Assembly (NCBI GenBank): GCA_022036555.1
Contig: CM039133.1
Coordinates: 549,902-613,901, forward strand
Reading direction: 5' to 3'
Origin: Microstegium vimineum
Taxonomy: Eukaryota > Streptophyta > Magnoliopsida > Poales > Poaceae
Length of the DNA: 64,000 bases
Part shown: piece after piece, positions 24,845 through 36,600 of the stretch
How the letters are laid out: every line of letters starts with the position of its first letter
Position numbering within the stretch: the first letter of the stretch is position 1
Translations under genes and position numbers: made by a program
The notes under the pieces: generated by a model
Told to the model about the DNA's origin: nothing
What the model saw: the letters and a program-made list of their open reading frames with translations, nothing else
Databases searched by the model: none

Positions 24845-25935
24845 AGTGTTCAAATCATAACTTGGGTGCTTCAAATAAAATAACTTGGGTGCTTCAAATC
24901 AAATAAGAGTGTTCAAAGTAGTTGTGAAGTCTTCGGGCATGTTTGAGGCTATTGACAATGCTCGAGTTGTTTTCTGCCTATTCTCATCCATGACTCATGT
25001 GCAAATCAAGTTGGGTACTCATCTTGCATCCAGTTGGTGGATATTTTGCTGGTCGCTGCAATATTGATTGTTTCTTTGGTTTTCAGAAATTTCGTTAGGA
25101 AATTTGCCTTCGTTTGCAATAGGCACAGGTGCACAAGCCTAGTTTATATATCTGCTTCGAGATTTTTGGTTCTTTATTTTAGATTAATCCGTCCCCTCTG
25201 ACTGATGATGTGGTTGTAATGTGAATTTTTTCGAAGTGGCCCATGTTTGTCCCTGTTTGTTTGAACACATTGGTCTAGAGATTTGTTGGATCGAAGGGCA
25301 AATGTTTGATAGAACGAGGAAAGGTCATGTGGAAATGTATATGAGAACACTCTACGCATATAGTTGTTGGTACACTTGGCTCGAGCCTGTTATACCGAAC
25401 GCAGGATAGCGAGAGCAAGAGCTGGTTCAGGACAACATGGCAGAGGCAGACGGTGGTGGCTTTCGGGCTCACCTCGCGGGTGGGTGCATGCCTTCTGTCT
25501 CAGCTCTCTGCCTGCTAGCTAGTTCCGCCTTCAGCCAGTCCAATCTGCATTGTCATACATATGTTGCGCATTGTTTCTATGGTTTTAATTTAAGTTAATT
25601 AGATGATTTACAATAATTAATTGACTGGTGGTATGGGTGCATAAGACTGCCATGAGCGTTGCATGTACTTTCTTCTATATCACACATAAATTGTTCATAT
25701 CCCTGGAGTAATGCATGACGAATAAGGGAAACTAATGAGCCTACGTGCCATCTTGGTATACATGCATGTCTAGCTTTTTCAAGGCTACCACTACTTTATT
25801 TATGCTTCTAACATCATACAACTTCACTCTAGCTAGCTCACCAATGAGGTTTTGGAGGAAGCCTGACATCGGCATGCCGGGCTCCGCGGCCGCGCGAGCA
25901 ATACGCGCTGGTGAAGGCGAATGTCAACGAGGTGC
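24845..25935. repeat. Segmental duplicate, copy 2
   Basis: Matches 8438-10320 without the 9.0-9.6 kb insertion and runs into the third CAF1 fragment. A local direct repeat of AACTTGGGTGCTTCAAAT occurs at its start (24858 and 24883). Confidence 0.7.
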
Positions 25936-26045
25936 CCATCATGCAGCTCGAGATCACGATCTGCGATGAGCACCACAACCTCCCTGACGACGGATGTCCG
26001 CTCGAGCTCGCGTCGGAGGTGACCTTATGCGTCGGTCACCTCATA
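25863..26045 (+). pseudogene. CAF1-type deadenylase fragment, copy 3
   Basis: Lacks the catalytic DTE motif and start codon that copies 1 and 2 retain. It begins in the region after them and reads QYALVKANVNEVPIMQLEIT and then LPDDGCPLELASEV, still recognisable as the N-terminal part of grass CAF1. It ends within 200 bases. Non-functional. Confidence 0.65.
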
Positions 26046-26061
26046 TATGTCGTATGAAAGA

Positions 26062-26068
26062 CATATAT
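26062..26068 (+). promoter_or_regulatory. Possible TATA box
   Basis: ATATATA in ACATATATACAG, about 130 bases before the small frame at 26199. The spacing would leave a leader of about 100 bases. Suggestive only. Confidence 0.3.
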
Positions 26069-26198
26069 ACAGTAGCCCTGCCCTGGTCGATGGGATCCCC
26101 ACAGCCAGCACAGGCGGTGTCAGTCTCGATCGTCAGCTTCTCTTGACGCACTCCGCGGTCGTCGTCGAGTCCAGCTACTAGTAGCTAGCTCCGTCGCC

Positions 26199-26408
26199 AT
26201 GAGCCCCATCATCACGATGCTGCTCGTCCTCATCGGCATCGTGGTCATCGGCGGCGGGGTCATCTACCGTGTCTGGTACGTCCAGAGGAAGCGCGCGGTG
26301 GCGGCAGCAGCGGCGACGCCTGTGCCCGCGGCGGAAGGAGCAGCAGCTCCAGAGCAGGAGCAGGTCGTCCTTGCCGGAGCCGGAGCCGACGGTGGCGCGG
26401 CGCCATGA
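26199..26408 (+). CDS. Small single-pass membrane peptide, 69 aa
   Basis: ATG in a good plant context (CGTCGCCATGAG). Residues 3-23 (PIITMLLVLIGIVVIGGGVIY) form one hydrophobic segment, followed by the basic RVWYVQRKR and an alanine/glutamate-rich soluble tail, so an N-out, C-in topology is predicted. GC content and third-position G/C are much higher than in the flanks. I do not recognise a family. A frame on the opposite strand of the same DNA is longer (95 codons) but low in complexity, and the clear hydrophobic segment favours this one. Real gene or chance is about even. Confidence 0.5.
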   Translation: MSPIITMLLVLIGIVVIGGGVIYRVWYVQRKRAVAAAAATPVPAAEGAAAPEQEQVVLAGAGADGGAAP

Positions 26409-27492
26409 TCGTCGTCGAGCTGCGGCTTGCAGTATACTATCCGGGTTTTTAGATAGTTGAGGCATGGTCTCGATCTGCTGCCATCGTCGTCTGGTGTTTC
26501 TCGTGGGTTTTTTATTTCGATGCAGGCTAGCTCAGCTGCCTCGTCTTCAATTCCATTCTTCTCCAGTCCAGCAGTGAGCTGCTGCAGTGTTTCGTATAGT
26601 CATCTTAGCTTGTGGATCGAGTAGTATGTAGTAGCATGTGTGATAAAGATTGATGTATGTGCGTGCGGTTTTCTTGTTTTGTTGGATTAATTATTCGAGG
26701 ATGCTAATTCTGATTCCAGGTTCTGGTAGTAATTAATGTGCTGACGAAGCTATAGATAGTAGCTAGCGTTTTGTTAGATCCATATCATGCATTGCATGGG
26801 TATTTAGTTTGCGCCATATCTCCGGCCGCATCGCAGTTTGGTTGCTCTCATCTCTCAAAGCTGATGATCGATGAGAATTTGGTTGCTGCAGGTGATCGAT
26901 GCATGACACGACACAAGGCACATCTCGTCCCATCCCCACGTACACTCTCGTTTCTAGCAAGCTACTACTACTAGCGCAATAGGCTTTGATCATCACATGC
27001 ATGCTTGCATGGATATAGTATACCGTATACCTTCCGTGTGGGCTACTGGGCAGTGGCTCGTGTGTACAAAAAGCCTCGATGCATGATTGATCGAAAAGCT
27101 TTCGTCCTCGCAAAAAGATAAAAAGAATGAAAAGCTTTCGTGTCCTCGCCTGGCTAGATGCCTTTGTAAGCAGCTGATGGATCGAGATTTCATTCCTCTC
27201 CTAGCTACTCCTACTGCAATGCTCAACCTGCTCAAGGCTAAAGATGTGATGTGATGACTGACGAGCTGAGTGACATGTGGTTGGGTGCTGCAGCTAGCTG
27301 ATCGACGATACACGCAGCGCAACGTGCCATCGTCCCATCTGTAATTCTGTACACTCTAACTAGTATGTATCAAAGCAGCTAGTACGTGTCCTCGCCATGG
27401 TCGTCGGGTGGGCTCGTGATCGACCAAGATCTAGTGTGGCTAGTGTTCCTCCCGTTTCTCGCAGTGCAATAGCTAGGCTTTGGCACATACGC
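26409..27492. other. Intergenic, no gene seen
   Basis: This starts with the 3' flank of the small membrane frame. The rest has many GATCGATG and TAGCTAG words, but no recognised frame or repeat. Confidence 0.45.
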
Positions 27493-28424
27493 CACTATAC
27501 AACAGCTTTATAGGGGTGGGTTGCAGCCCATTTGTAGGGACAGTTGGGCCAGCCGCCCCCTACAAATCGCCGTGAAAATCACACGGTCCCTGTATTATTG
27601 GAACCAAAGCACCTTATACTCACTTTTGTCTATAATGGATTTGTATATTGTCCAAAACTAGATTTAAATTGAGTATTTGAGACTAAATGAATTAAAATTA
27701 AAACGTTGTCACCTACAAAGTTGTATAACTTTTGAAGATCTACTACTTGTGCTTCTGGAGTTACTCCATCAGAGGTATTTTACAAAATTTGAACTTAAAA
27801 TTTAAGAAATTCAAACATAGTTTTCTTTGATAAGATGATTTCAAATTAAAAAGTTGTCAACTATAAAGTTTTATAACCTTTTGATATCACAACTTCTATT
27901 AAAGTATTTTCTCCATTTGAGGTCATTTGAAAAAAAAATCCAAATTTTAAATTTGAGAAATTCAAAAGTAGTTTTCCATGATAAAATAATTTTAAATAAT
28001 TTTAGCTGAAAAAATCATCAAAAACAATCTTGTAGAACTCATCAATGTCTATAACTTTTATTTTATTCATCTCTCCATCTGACAAAGTGATGGTATACAT
28101 GGTTCACAAATTCATAAACCTCTCACATAGTTTATGGAACTACGTGAGAGACGTGTCATTTATGAACTATGCTTATTGCCACTTTCCCAAATGAAGAAAT
28201 GACCAAAATAAAAGTTGTATATGTTGATTAGTTCTACAACTTTGTTGATGATGACTTTTTCAGTTGGAACAATTATTTTGTCATTTTTAAAATTCAAAAT
28301 TTGAAATGTTCATAAAAAAAGATGACCGAAATAATAGATATTGGAACACAATAAATTGATTAAATCGATAGATGACCGTAGGGAACCTTTGCAACCGTAG
28401 GGAAACACGTCGATTCTAGTAGTG
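27493..28424. mobile_element. Short non-autonomous CACTA-like element
   Basis: Starts CACTATACAACA and ends with TTCTAGTAGTG. Subterminal words around TTTGTAGGG / CCCTACAAA occur at the left and CCGTAGGGAA at the right. The AT-rich interior with AAAGTTGTATAACTTTT words is of a kind seen in CACTA derivatives. The 3-bp flanks (CGC and CAG) do not match, so the exact borders are uncertain. No protein. Confidence 0.5.
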
Positions 28425-29917
28425 CAGCGTGCTGCGTGCCCAACTTCTAATAGTACAACGAGGGCCTCTTCGATTCGGTAACAAGAATTTCAACTCTTGA
28501 ATCGACGAGTTATAATCCATTTGTATGTATAGAGATTTAACAAGCAAAATACATATAAATAAATATATTATTATAAACAGTGTACATTTAATACTAGTAG
28601 CTACTAAAATGTCCCAATCCAACATAGTACTCTCTTGGTCCAACCAATGTCCCAAGTGAGATGCTATGCTTCGCCGGTGGGTTGCAGGCTGCAGCCCTGC
28701 CGTGTCGCGCCGCGGTCAGGTGGCCGCGCTCGCATAGTCTCGCCTGTGCGCCCCGTCTGCACCACAGGCCAACGAGACGCAACGCTCGCATCAGGAGGTG
28801 GCTGATGCTCCCTTTTCGGTAGACGATTAGGGAGTAGAGCAGGGGACAGGGGCGTCAGCGCCGCGCAGCCAAGTCGCTAACTGAGGCGGCAGCACGCCGT
28901 GCAGCCAAGTCGCTAACTGCGCCGCGCAGCACGGCAGGGCCCACCCACCGGGCTGCTTGGAGCCAGCGAACGGAGACGGGATTGTGGGAGTCCAGACCGC
29001 TTGGGGTTGGGAGCGGGGCACCGGGGGCCGGTGAGCGGTACCGCGACGGCAGGACCGCGTGAGGTGGAGGCGTGGAGCCACCGCATTGAGTCGCCGAGCA
29101 GTGGGAGCCGGAAGCGCCGACGGCAGCGGTGCACCTTCGGGCTTCAGGAGCGGAGCGGAAGAGCTCGCGGGCGTTGGGAAGAGTTGAGTAGATTCGTGAG
29201 TACTCGAGACTACGGAGGAGGAGGACGTCAGGGCGGGGAGGATGGAGGAGGCCAGGAGGGGGCGGCGCTAAAGATGGCCGGCAGACGGAGGGGACGAGCA
29301 GAAGTCGAGAAGAGAACGACAGCCGAGCGGGTTCCAGGCGAGAGACCCGTTAATATCCAGATCAACGGTGGATATCAGGTGATGGCCAGATCCTATGATT
29401 GCGGGCTAACGGGTGACGTGGATATCGCGCCCGCCCGGAGAATTTCGACCGTGGCACAGAGATGTAGTAAAAGCCAAGGTCGCGGTTGCAATATTTGCAC
29501 CACCCACAACTTGCTGGTCCAGCACCACCATGGCCGCGAATCGAAGACGCACGCAGCGGCACACGAGTGCCTGTCCACACGCCACTTTTTCCCATCCCCT
29601 CCCACTCCCACTACCATGGGCACGCGTGCGGGTGGGCCCCGCAGGGAGGCGATAAGCCGCGCAGCGCGGCGCCATCCTGGCCGCCCGTTTCGAATTCACG
29701 ATTCCCAACGGTCGCGCCACCCTCTCCGTCTCCCGTCACCCGCCCACTGACCGCTCGGTCTCCCCCGTCGCCTGGACCCGCGCGTCGGCGACCCCCGCCA
29801 CGAGCTATTTAGGTGCCTGCCTTGCCTTGCCGCGCCGATGGGGGCCCCGAACCCTAGTCCCTACTGCCTAGTGGTAGGGGAGCTTATTATTAAGGGGCGA
29901 CACGTCACCCTGCGGCC
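28425..29917. other. GC-rich upstream region of the coiled-coil gene
   Basis: From about 28660 the DNA is very GC-rich. The word GCAGCCAAGTCGCTAACTG occurs twice within 40 bases (about 28865 and 28901). Long overlapping frames exist on both strands, as expected from GC content; none is supported. CTATTTAG near 29805 could be a weak TATA box for the gene at 29918. Confidence 0.45.
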
Positions 29918-31525
29918 ATGGTTAGGAGCAGCAGCAGGAAGGCCAAGCGCTCCGCCGCCGTCGCTGCCGACGTAGTCGACTCATCCATGGCTTCCGCGGA
30001 GGCGCCCGGCGGGGAGGAGCATCATCAGGCACCGCCGCCGGCATCCGCGGAGCGAACCGACGCGGCGGCCAACGGGGAGTCGGACGAGCCGCGGCGGGAG
30101 CGGGACTCGTCGTCGCCGGAGCGCGGCGGCGACGGGGAGGCGGCGACGCTGAAGCGGCTCAACGGCATCCTGATCACCACGGCCGCCGAGGAGCGGAAGC
30201 GGATGGCGGCGCTGGAGGCGCAGATCGGCGAGCTCGCCGACGACGCGGCGGCGCTCGCGGACGGGGAGCGCGCGGTGCTGCTGGCGGCCGTCTCGGCCCC
30301 ACTTAAAGCCGCGGAGGAGGACCGCGCCGCGCTGACGGACCGCCTCGCGGCGGCGCGGGACTCGCTCGTGCGCGCCGAGGCCGTGGCGGCGCGCGAGGCC
30401 GGCGCCAGGGCTGAAGCTGAAGCGCGGCTCCAGGCGGCGGTTGCGGAGAACGGGCAGCTCTTGGTGCGGATTCGTGCCAAGGAGGGTGAGGCGGCGGCGG
30501 TGGCCGACACGGTGGCGGTACTGGAGGCTGTGGTTGCCGGATTGGAGGCCCGGAACTTGGACCTGTGCGCGGAGAGGAGCGTGTTGGAGAGCCGATTGGA
30601 GGATTTGACGGCGTCAGTTCGTGCTGCTCAGTCCCAGAAGGAAGTGATGGAATCGAGCTTCGGCGAGTTCAAGAAGGAAGGCGAGGTTTTCAAGCAGGAG
30701 ATGGAGGCGAAGCTTGAGGAGCAATTGAAGGAACTGGAGGCTCTGCAATCCAGGAAGGTGGAATTGGAGGCGAAGGTGAGTTCTTTGGAGGCAAAGCTCT
30801 TGGCTGCAGATGCTAGGAACCATGAATTGGAGTTGGAAATGGAGAAAATGCAGGCAGAGATGGCTACTACCAAGGAGGAGGTGGAGAAGCTCCAAGCCAT
30901 GGTTGTGGAGCAGGAGCAGATTGTTGTGTTCGGTGAAGTGGCTAGGCTCCAAAGTGAGATTGACCAATTGGTGAAGGCAAATGAAGCAGCTGCTGTGGCA
31001 CATGATGCTGAGAAGGGAATGTGGGAGGCTGAATTGGAGACACTGAAGGGGAACATGGACAGGATTCAGTCAGAGAAAGATGATGCTCTATGCAAGGTAC
31101 ATGCTAAAGAAGCTGAGGCAGGAAAGTTGAGGGGTGAACTGAAGAAGCTCCACAGTGACATGGCTGAGCTCCGTGCTCTCTGCGATGATCTTGATGGGAA
31201 GTCTTCCTCCCTACACGATGAGAGAATCTCTGTTCTCAAAGAACTTGAGCAAGAGAAAGACCAAGCAGAGAAGCTGAAGTTCAGAATCCATGAGCTTGAG
31301 TCCTATAACAGAGACAGTGACCGTGAGATTGGTGTACTGAAGGTAGAAGTTGTAGGCAAAGACAAAGAAATCAGTGACTTGACTGGGGAGCTTGAGCAGC
31401 TGCAGCTCGCAGTTGCTGAAGCAGCGCACAGGGGGAATAGTGTGGTCTGGACTTGGCTGGCCCCAGCTACTACATCCGTGTTAGCAGCTGCTGCTTCCTT
31501 TGCCTACGCCACACGTAGTCGGTGA
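29918..31525 (+). CDS. Tail-anchored coiled-coil protein, 535 aa
   Basis: One uninterrupted exon. Residues 1-80 are acidic and low in complexity with a basic start (MVRSSSRKAKR). Residues about 80-505 are almost continuous heptad-pattern coiled coil, rich in E, K, L and A (for example LKGNMDRIQSEKDD, LEQEKDQAEKLKFRIHELES). Residues about 512-531 (VVWTWLAPATTSVLAAAASF) form a single hydrophobic segment followed by YATRSR, which makes a tail anchor with a short basic end. This architecture is that of plant PMD-type proteins that bind peroxisomes and mitochondria during division. That assignment is inferred from architecture, not from a motif, and a Golgi or ER tail-anchored tether is the main alternative. 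Strong third-position GC in the first half fits a real grass gene. No defects are seen. Confidence 0.88.
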   Translation: MVRSSSRKAKRSAAVAADVVDSSMASAEAPGGEEHHQAPPPASAERTDAAANGESDEPRRERDSSSPERGGDGEAATLKRLNGILITTAAEERKRMAALEAQIGELADDAAALADGERAVLLAAVSAPLKAAEEDRAALTDRLAAARDSLVRAEAVAAREAGARAEAEARLQAAVAENGQLLVRIRAKEGEAAAVADTVAVLEAVVAGLEARNLDLCAERSVLESRLEDLTASVRAAQSQKEVMESSFGEFKKEGEVFKQEMEAKLEEQLKELEALQSRKVELEAKVSSLEAKLLAADARNHELELEMEKMQAEMATTKEEVEKLQAMVVEQEQIVVFGEVARLQSEIDQLVKANEAAAVAHDAEKGMWEAELETLKGNMDRIQSEKDDALCKVHAKEAEAGKLRGELKKLHSDMAELRALCDDLDGKSSSLHDERISVLKELEQEKDQAEKLKFRIHELESYNRDSDREIGVLKVEVVGKDKEISDLTGELEQLQLAVAEAAHRGNSVVWTWLAPATTSVLAAAASFAYATRSR

Positions 31526-32420
31526 ACACTCTTTCTGTTCACTTTCTCGAGTTTGTATTGCTCGAAATAACCTGGGCTCTTACTCATGAGTCATGAATCA
31601 TGATATTTGGTATATGGTGAACTGCTTCTTATATACTACTATATATGAAATAAAGCTGTGTCCTTTGGGAAAGAAATGCTTGTTGGTGTCAAATTTGGCA
31701 CTTGTTTTTTAGCTTTAGTTCAAGGTAATGATCTTAGTAGAAGGACTGACTCATGAAAGGAGTCAGGGATTTAACATTAGATATTCACAATGTAGGTAGT
31801 TTTTAAACAAATTTTAAAGATATGTAACCAGAACATTCGAAAACATTTAGCATAAGCTTACTAGCTTAGAGTTATGTCTGCTGGCTGCTGCATAGGTCCT
31901 TGTTGGCTTGGTTAAAGTGGTTGCTGTTCCGTCAGACAGTAAACAGACCACATTTTTATTCATCGAGACAGAGCCTACTCGCTTTTTTAGTAAGGTACAG
32001 CCTTTTCTAACCATTCAACAATGACGAAGGAAGGTGTGGAGGCTACGATAAAAACCAACAAGAGCCACATGCATAGAAAAACACAGCATTAATAGAAACT
32101 GACAGTATATTACTGCTATTAATGGGAAGTTTTGTATTTCCTTAAAGCACAACCATTTTTATTTTCTCATTTCTTTTGCATAGAGTTTAAAGTAGTTGGG
32201 AATTTGTAGTTGTCAGTTTTAGCAAGATTCAATTATCTTAGTTTTTTTTCCACAAATTCTATGGCTTTTTGGCCTTGTCAAGCTGCTACAGGCCTACAGT
32301 ACATTGACTGTTAATGTTGGGTTACAAATGATTGGTTTATTCTTCACCCAAACGCCATAACTAGCAATGTATCTTTATACTGTCCGGTGAGTATCAACAA
32401 ATGTAAACATGATATTTAAA
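31526..32420. other. 3' flank of the coiled-coil gene
   Basis: AT-rich sequence, with AATAAA-like GAAATAAAGC at about 31648 that may serve as a poly(A) signal. No other gene seen. Confidence 0.5.
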
Positions 32421-32777
32421 ATTTGTGATTTGTACTGTTCTGGTGGAGTCTGAAATTGAGATGCATTGAACAGATTAGAACTGTCAGTATATGTACTTAT
32501 GTTTCTTGCTTCGGAATCCAATCCAGTTGAAAACAAACAATTTGTGATTTGTGCTGTTCTGGTGAAGTCTGAAATTCAGATGCATTCAACAGATTAGAAC
32601 TGTCAGTATATGAACTTATCTTTCTTGGTTCGGAATCCAATCCAGTTGAAAACAAACAATTTGTGACTTGTGTTGTTCTGTTGAAGTCTGAAATTGAGAT
32701 GCATTGAACAGATTAGAACTGTCAGTATATGAACTTATCTTTCTTTGTTCGGAATCCAATCCAGTTGAAAACAAACA
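32421..32777. repeat. 119-bp unit, three tandem copies
   Basis: Copies start at 32421, 32540 and 32659, each with ATTTGTGATTTGTnCTGTTC and GATGCATTGAACAGATTAGA. They differ at several positions, so the array is not brand new. Confidence 0.9.
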
Positions 32778-33205
32778 ATTGTTCATGGAAAAGTCAGATG
32801 AAAGGCAAGGAGTGTAGTTCCCCAGAGGGGGCCCAGGTTGGGGTTGAATGTTAGCTTGCTCTTTTCCTTGTTGTTTGATCACTGAAAAGACTACAACCTT
32901 AATGCATCTGTGAAGTAAAGGGTGCAAGTAATGAAGTGACAAATGTGTACATTGTTACTTCTGAATTATTTATAACCAGTATTCAACAACAGAAGCATCT
33001 GTTCTCAGATTCTATATTTTCTATATTCAAGCCTCAAAATAAATTCAACCTATATGGCCTAACAAAAACCCTAATTGCCGATTTCAAAACATCGTCAATT
33101 TTTCAGTTGTTTGTTTTGCTTGAGGGTCCTTCTCCGGCGGAACAAGTCAATCCTGTCGCAGGCTTCTAGTATTAAACCAAGAGGTGCTCCGAAAAATATC
33201 CTAAC

Positions 33206-33412
33206 TGTTAGAATAGGCGCCCTTTGGGCTGGTCAGGATCCTAATCGGCGCAGAACTGTTTGGGTTAGATAGATATGGCAGGCCAGATAGATACGGATAC
33301 GGCAAGGACTCCTGATCCTTATAGGATTCTGGATCCTTGCCTGTATATATATGTAATTGTACCTTGCCTCATATCAATCAATCCAATCTATTCCTGATTA
33401 TACTTTCCCTCA
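33206..33412 (+). repeat. Copia 5' LTR
   Basis: Begins TGTTAGAATAGGCG and ends ACTTTCCCTCA. It is directly followed by the primer binding site. Confidence 0.93.
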
Positions 33413-33430
33413 TGGTAATCAGAGCCTAGA
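33413..33430 (+). promoter_or_regulatory. Primer binding site (initiator tRNA-Met type)
   Basis: TGGTAATCAGAGCCTAGA, the usual copia PBS TGGTATCAGAGC with one extra A. It would prime minus-strand DNA synthesis. Confidence 0.8.
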
Positions 33431-33639
33431 TCAATTTTTTTTTCTCTCTTCCGCTGCCCTAACCCGCGCGTCGGCTCCCCTTGCCGCGCGTTCCTTCCGC
33501 TGCCCGCACTGGCTCGCACGGCTCAGGCCCGCGCTGCCGCTGCAGCCGCTAGCCCACCCACGGGGCCCTCTGGTCCCCCCCTGGCAGTGCCCCTACACCC
33601 GCCGTCGATCTCCGTGCCGCCAAGCTTCATCATGAAGCC

Positions 33640-36600
33640 GTGGCTCTGCTGCAGCAGTCCACCAGCGCGCAGCAACAGCAGCAGCCTGCCCCCGGTGGTG
33701 GTCGCTCTTGGCCCAGCTACTACAACCCCTGGATGGGCTCGATCCAGATGTGGCCAGGAGGCCCCCGCCCTCCGTTAGCACCGATCCCGGTGCCCCCTCA
33801 CCTCCAGGCGCAGCAACAGCAGGCGCACCAGCAGGCGCTCCTCGCACAGCAACAGCAGCAGCAGGCCTTCGTCACCCACAGCCAGGCTGCTGCCCCTGAC
33901 GGTGCTGCACACTGGGTTGCCCCCGGGTACTACAACCCCGTGGCTGGCCTTCCCTCCTGGGATCCGACGACGCTTGCCTTCGCCTTCAGCACCACGTCCC
34001 TGACTCCACCTTCGTCCGGCGACTGGTATTTCGACTCAGGTGCTACCTCCCACATGACATCCCAGTCCTCCTCTCTTTCACATATTCTTCCTTCGCGGTA
34101 TCCTACTCCTTCATCTATTGTCGTAGGTAATGGTTCCGTCATGTCTGTCACTGCTACTGGTTTTACAGAGTTGTCTCCTTCTTTGCGTCTTAATAATGTT
34201 CTTGTGTCACCACAACTTATTAAGAATCTCATCTCTGTCCGTCAATTTACTATCGACAATAATTGTTCTGTGGAGTTTGACCCTGCTGGTTGTTCTGTGA
34301 AAGCTCTTCCCTCCCGGACCGAGATCGTCAGGTGCAATAGCTCCGGGCCGCTGTACCCTCTGCGCCTACCTCCAGCTCACTCCCTTGTCGCTCAGGCTTC
34401 TTCCCCGCTGTGGCACCGACGACTTGGCCACCCTGGTAATGAGGCGTTGTACAAACTTGCGTCCAGCACTTCGTGTCATATTAGTGATTGTTCAGATTTG
34501 TGTCATGCTTGTCAGTTAGGGCGTCATGTTCGTTTGCCCTTTTATCCGTCCACCTCTCGTGCGTCTAGCAAGTTTGATCTCATTCACTGTGATCTGTGGA
34601 CCTCCCCGGTTGTCAGTGTCTCTGGTTATAAATATTACTTGGTTATACTGGACGACTGCACTCATTACTTGTGGACATTTCCTTTGCGCCTCAAATCTGA
34701 CACTTTCAGCATACTGGCTCAGTTCATCGCCCATGTCTCCACTCAATTTGACACACGTGTCAAGTCGGTCCAGTGCGAGAATGGGAAAGAGTTCGACAAC
34801 TCGAGTACTCGCCACTTCTTCCTCGCTCAGGGCATCCATCTTCGCATGTCCTGCCCCTACACCTCGTCTCAGAACGGTAAAGCTGAACGCATTATTCGCA
34901 CCATCAATAATGTCATTCGCTCACTGCTCTTTCAGGCATCTATGCCTCCCTCCTATTGGGTGGAGGCCCTCTCCACAGCCACTGTCCTCCTTAACATATT
35001 GCCTACCAAAACTCTCCAGCTCTCTACACCCCACTTTGCATTATTTGCAAAGCTGCCTACGTATGATCATCTTCGGGTTTTTGGTTGCAAATGTTATTCA
35101 AACATATCTGCCACCACACCTCACAAACTCGCTCCCAGGTCTGCTCTCTGTGTCTTTTTAGGCTACTCCTCCCACCATAAAGGATACTGCTGCCTTGACC
35201 TTTCCAGCAATAGAGTTATCATCTCCAGGCACGTCATCTTTGATGAAACGACCTTTCCCTTTGCTGAACGTCATGGTCCTAGCACCCCGGCCGACCTCGA
35301 GTTTCTTGATTTTACTGATGATGTGGTGCCAGCTCCTATTGGACCCTCGCCCACTTTGTTTCCTGCAGGCACGTCTCCCAGCACCTCCGACGCTCCTGCT
35401 GTCCCTGCCGGTCCTCGTGTGGCCGACCTTGGGGCACCTTCTGGCGACACCAGTGCCCCTGCCGGTCACTCTATGACTGTGCCTGGGGCGCCCGAGGCTG
35501 CTGATGACTTCCCGGTGCCGACGCTCTACATCCCACCGGCGCTCCGGTCACCGGGGCCTCCTTCCGCGCCACGCGCGACATCCGCGACGGGGCCTCTCTA
35601 CGTCCCGTCAGCCCTTCGGGCTGGCGCGTCGTCACCTACGTCGTCGACGGGTTCAGCGCCACCACAGGCGCCCCGCGGGCCTCCGCCCGGATTTCCGCCT
35701 CTTCGCCCCGAGTGCCTCTTCGAGCACCACTACAGCCGCCAGCCTCGACCTCCACCTGTGCCCGCATCGCCAAGTACTACTGCTGCCTTGCCTAAGGGTG
35801 CCGTTCCTGTTCGCCCCGTGAGCAACCAGCATGCTATGGGCTCGCGGGTGAAGAGTGGTTTTCGGATGCCGGCCACTTATCACACCGTCTCGCTCTCTCC
35901 AGTGCCGAAGACTTTCCGCAGTGCTCTTGCCGACCCCAATTGGCGAGCGGCTATGGAAGAAGAACATCGTGCCCTTCTGCAGAATGACACCTGGGCTCTC
36001 GTACCTCGCCCCCCTCGGGCCAATGTTGTCACTGGCAAGTGGATCTTCCGGCATAAGTTCAAGTCTGATGGTTCCCTTGAGAGGTACAAGGCCCGCTGGG
36101 TACTCCGTGGTTTCACTCAACGTCCTGGTGTGGATTTTGATGAGACTTTCAGTCCGGTGGTGAAGCCTGCTACTGTCCGCACAGTGCTCTCGTTGGCTCT
36201 TTCACGCAACTGGCCCATCCACCAGCTCAACGTTAAGAATGTCTTTCTCCATGGGACTCTGAATGAGACAGTGTATTGCCAGCAGCCCTCCGGTTTGAGG
36301 ATCCTACTCGTCCTACGTATGTCTGCCTGCTCAAGAAGTCCCTCTACGGCCTCAAGCAGGCCCCACGTGCTTGGTACAGTCGAATGGCTACCTACCTTCG
36401 GTCCATCGGTTTTGTTGAAGCTAAGTCAGATACATCACTCTTCATTTACCATCGCGGCTCCGACACAGCTTGTTGCTCTATGTGGATGACATTGTCCTCA
36501 CAGCTTCCTCTTCTGATCTTCTTCGGCGGATCATCTCAGCCCTGCAGCGAGAGTTTGCCATGAAAGATCTGGGAGAATTGCATCACTTCCTCGGTATGCA

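Noticed and set aside
28594..29812. Several long overlapping frames on both strands
   Set aside because: High GC leaves few stops. The frames compete with each other and none has a domain or start context.
30025..31056. Minus-strand frames of 129-161 codons
   Set aside because: They are the antisense of the coiled-coil gene and are serine- or leucine-rich as expected from its codon pattern.
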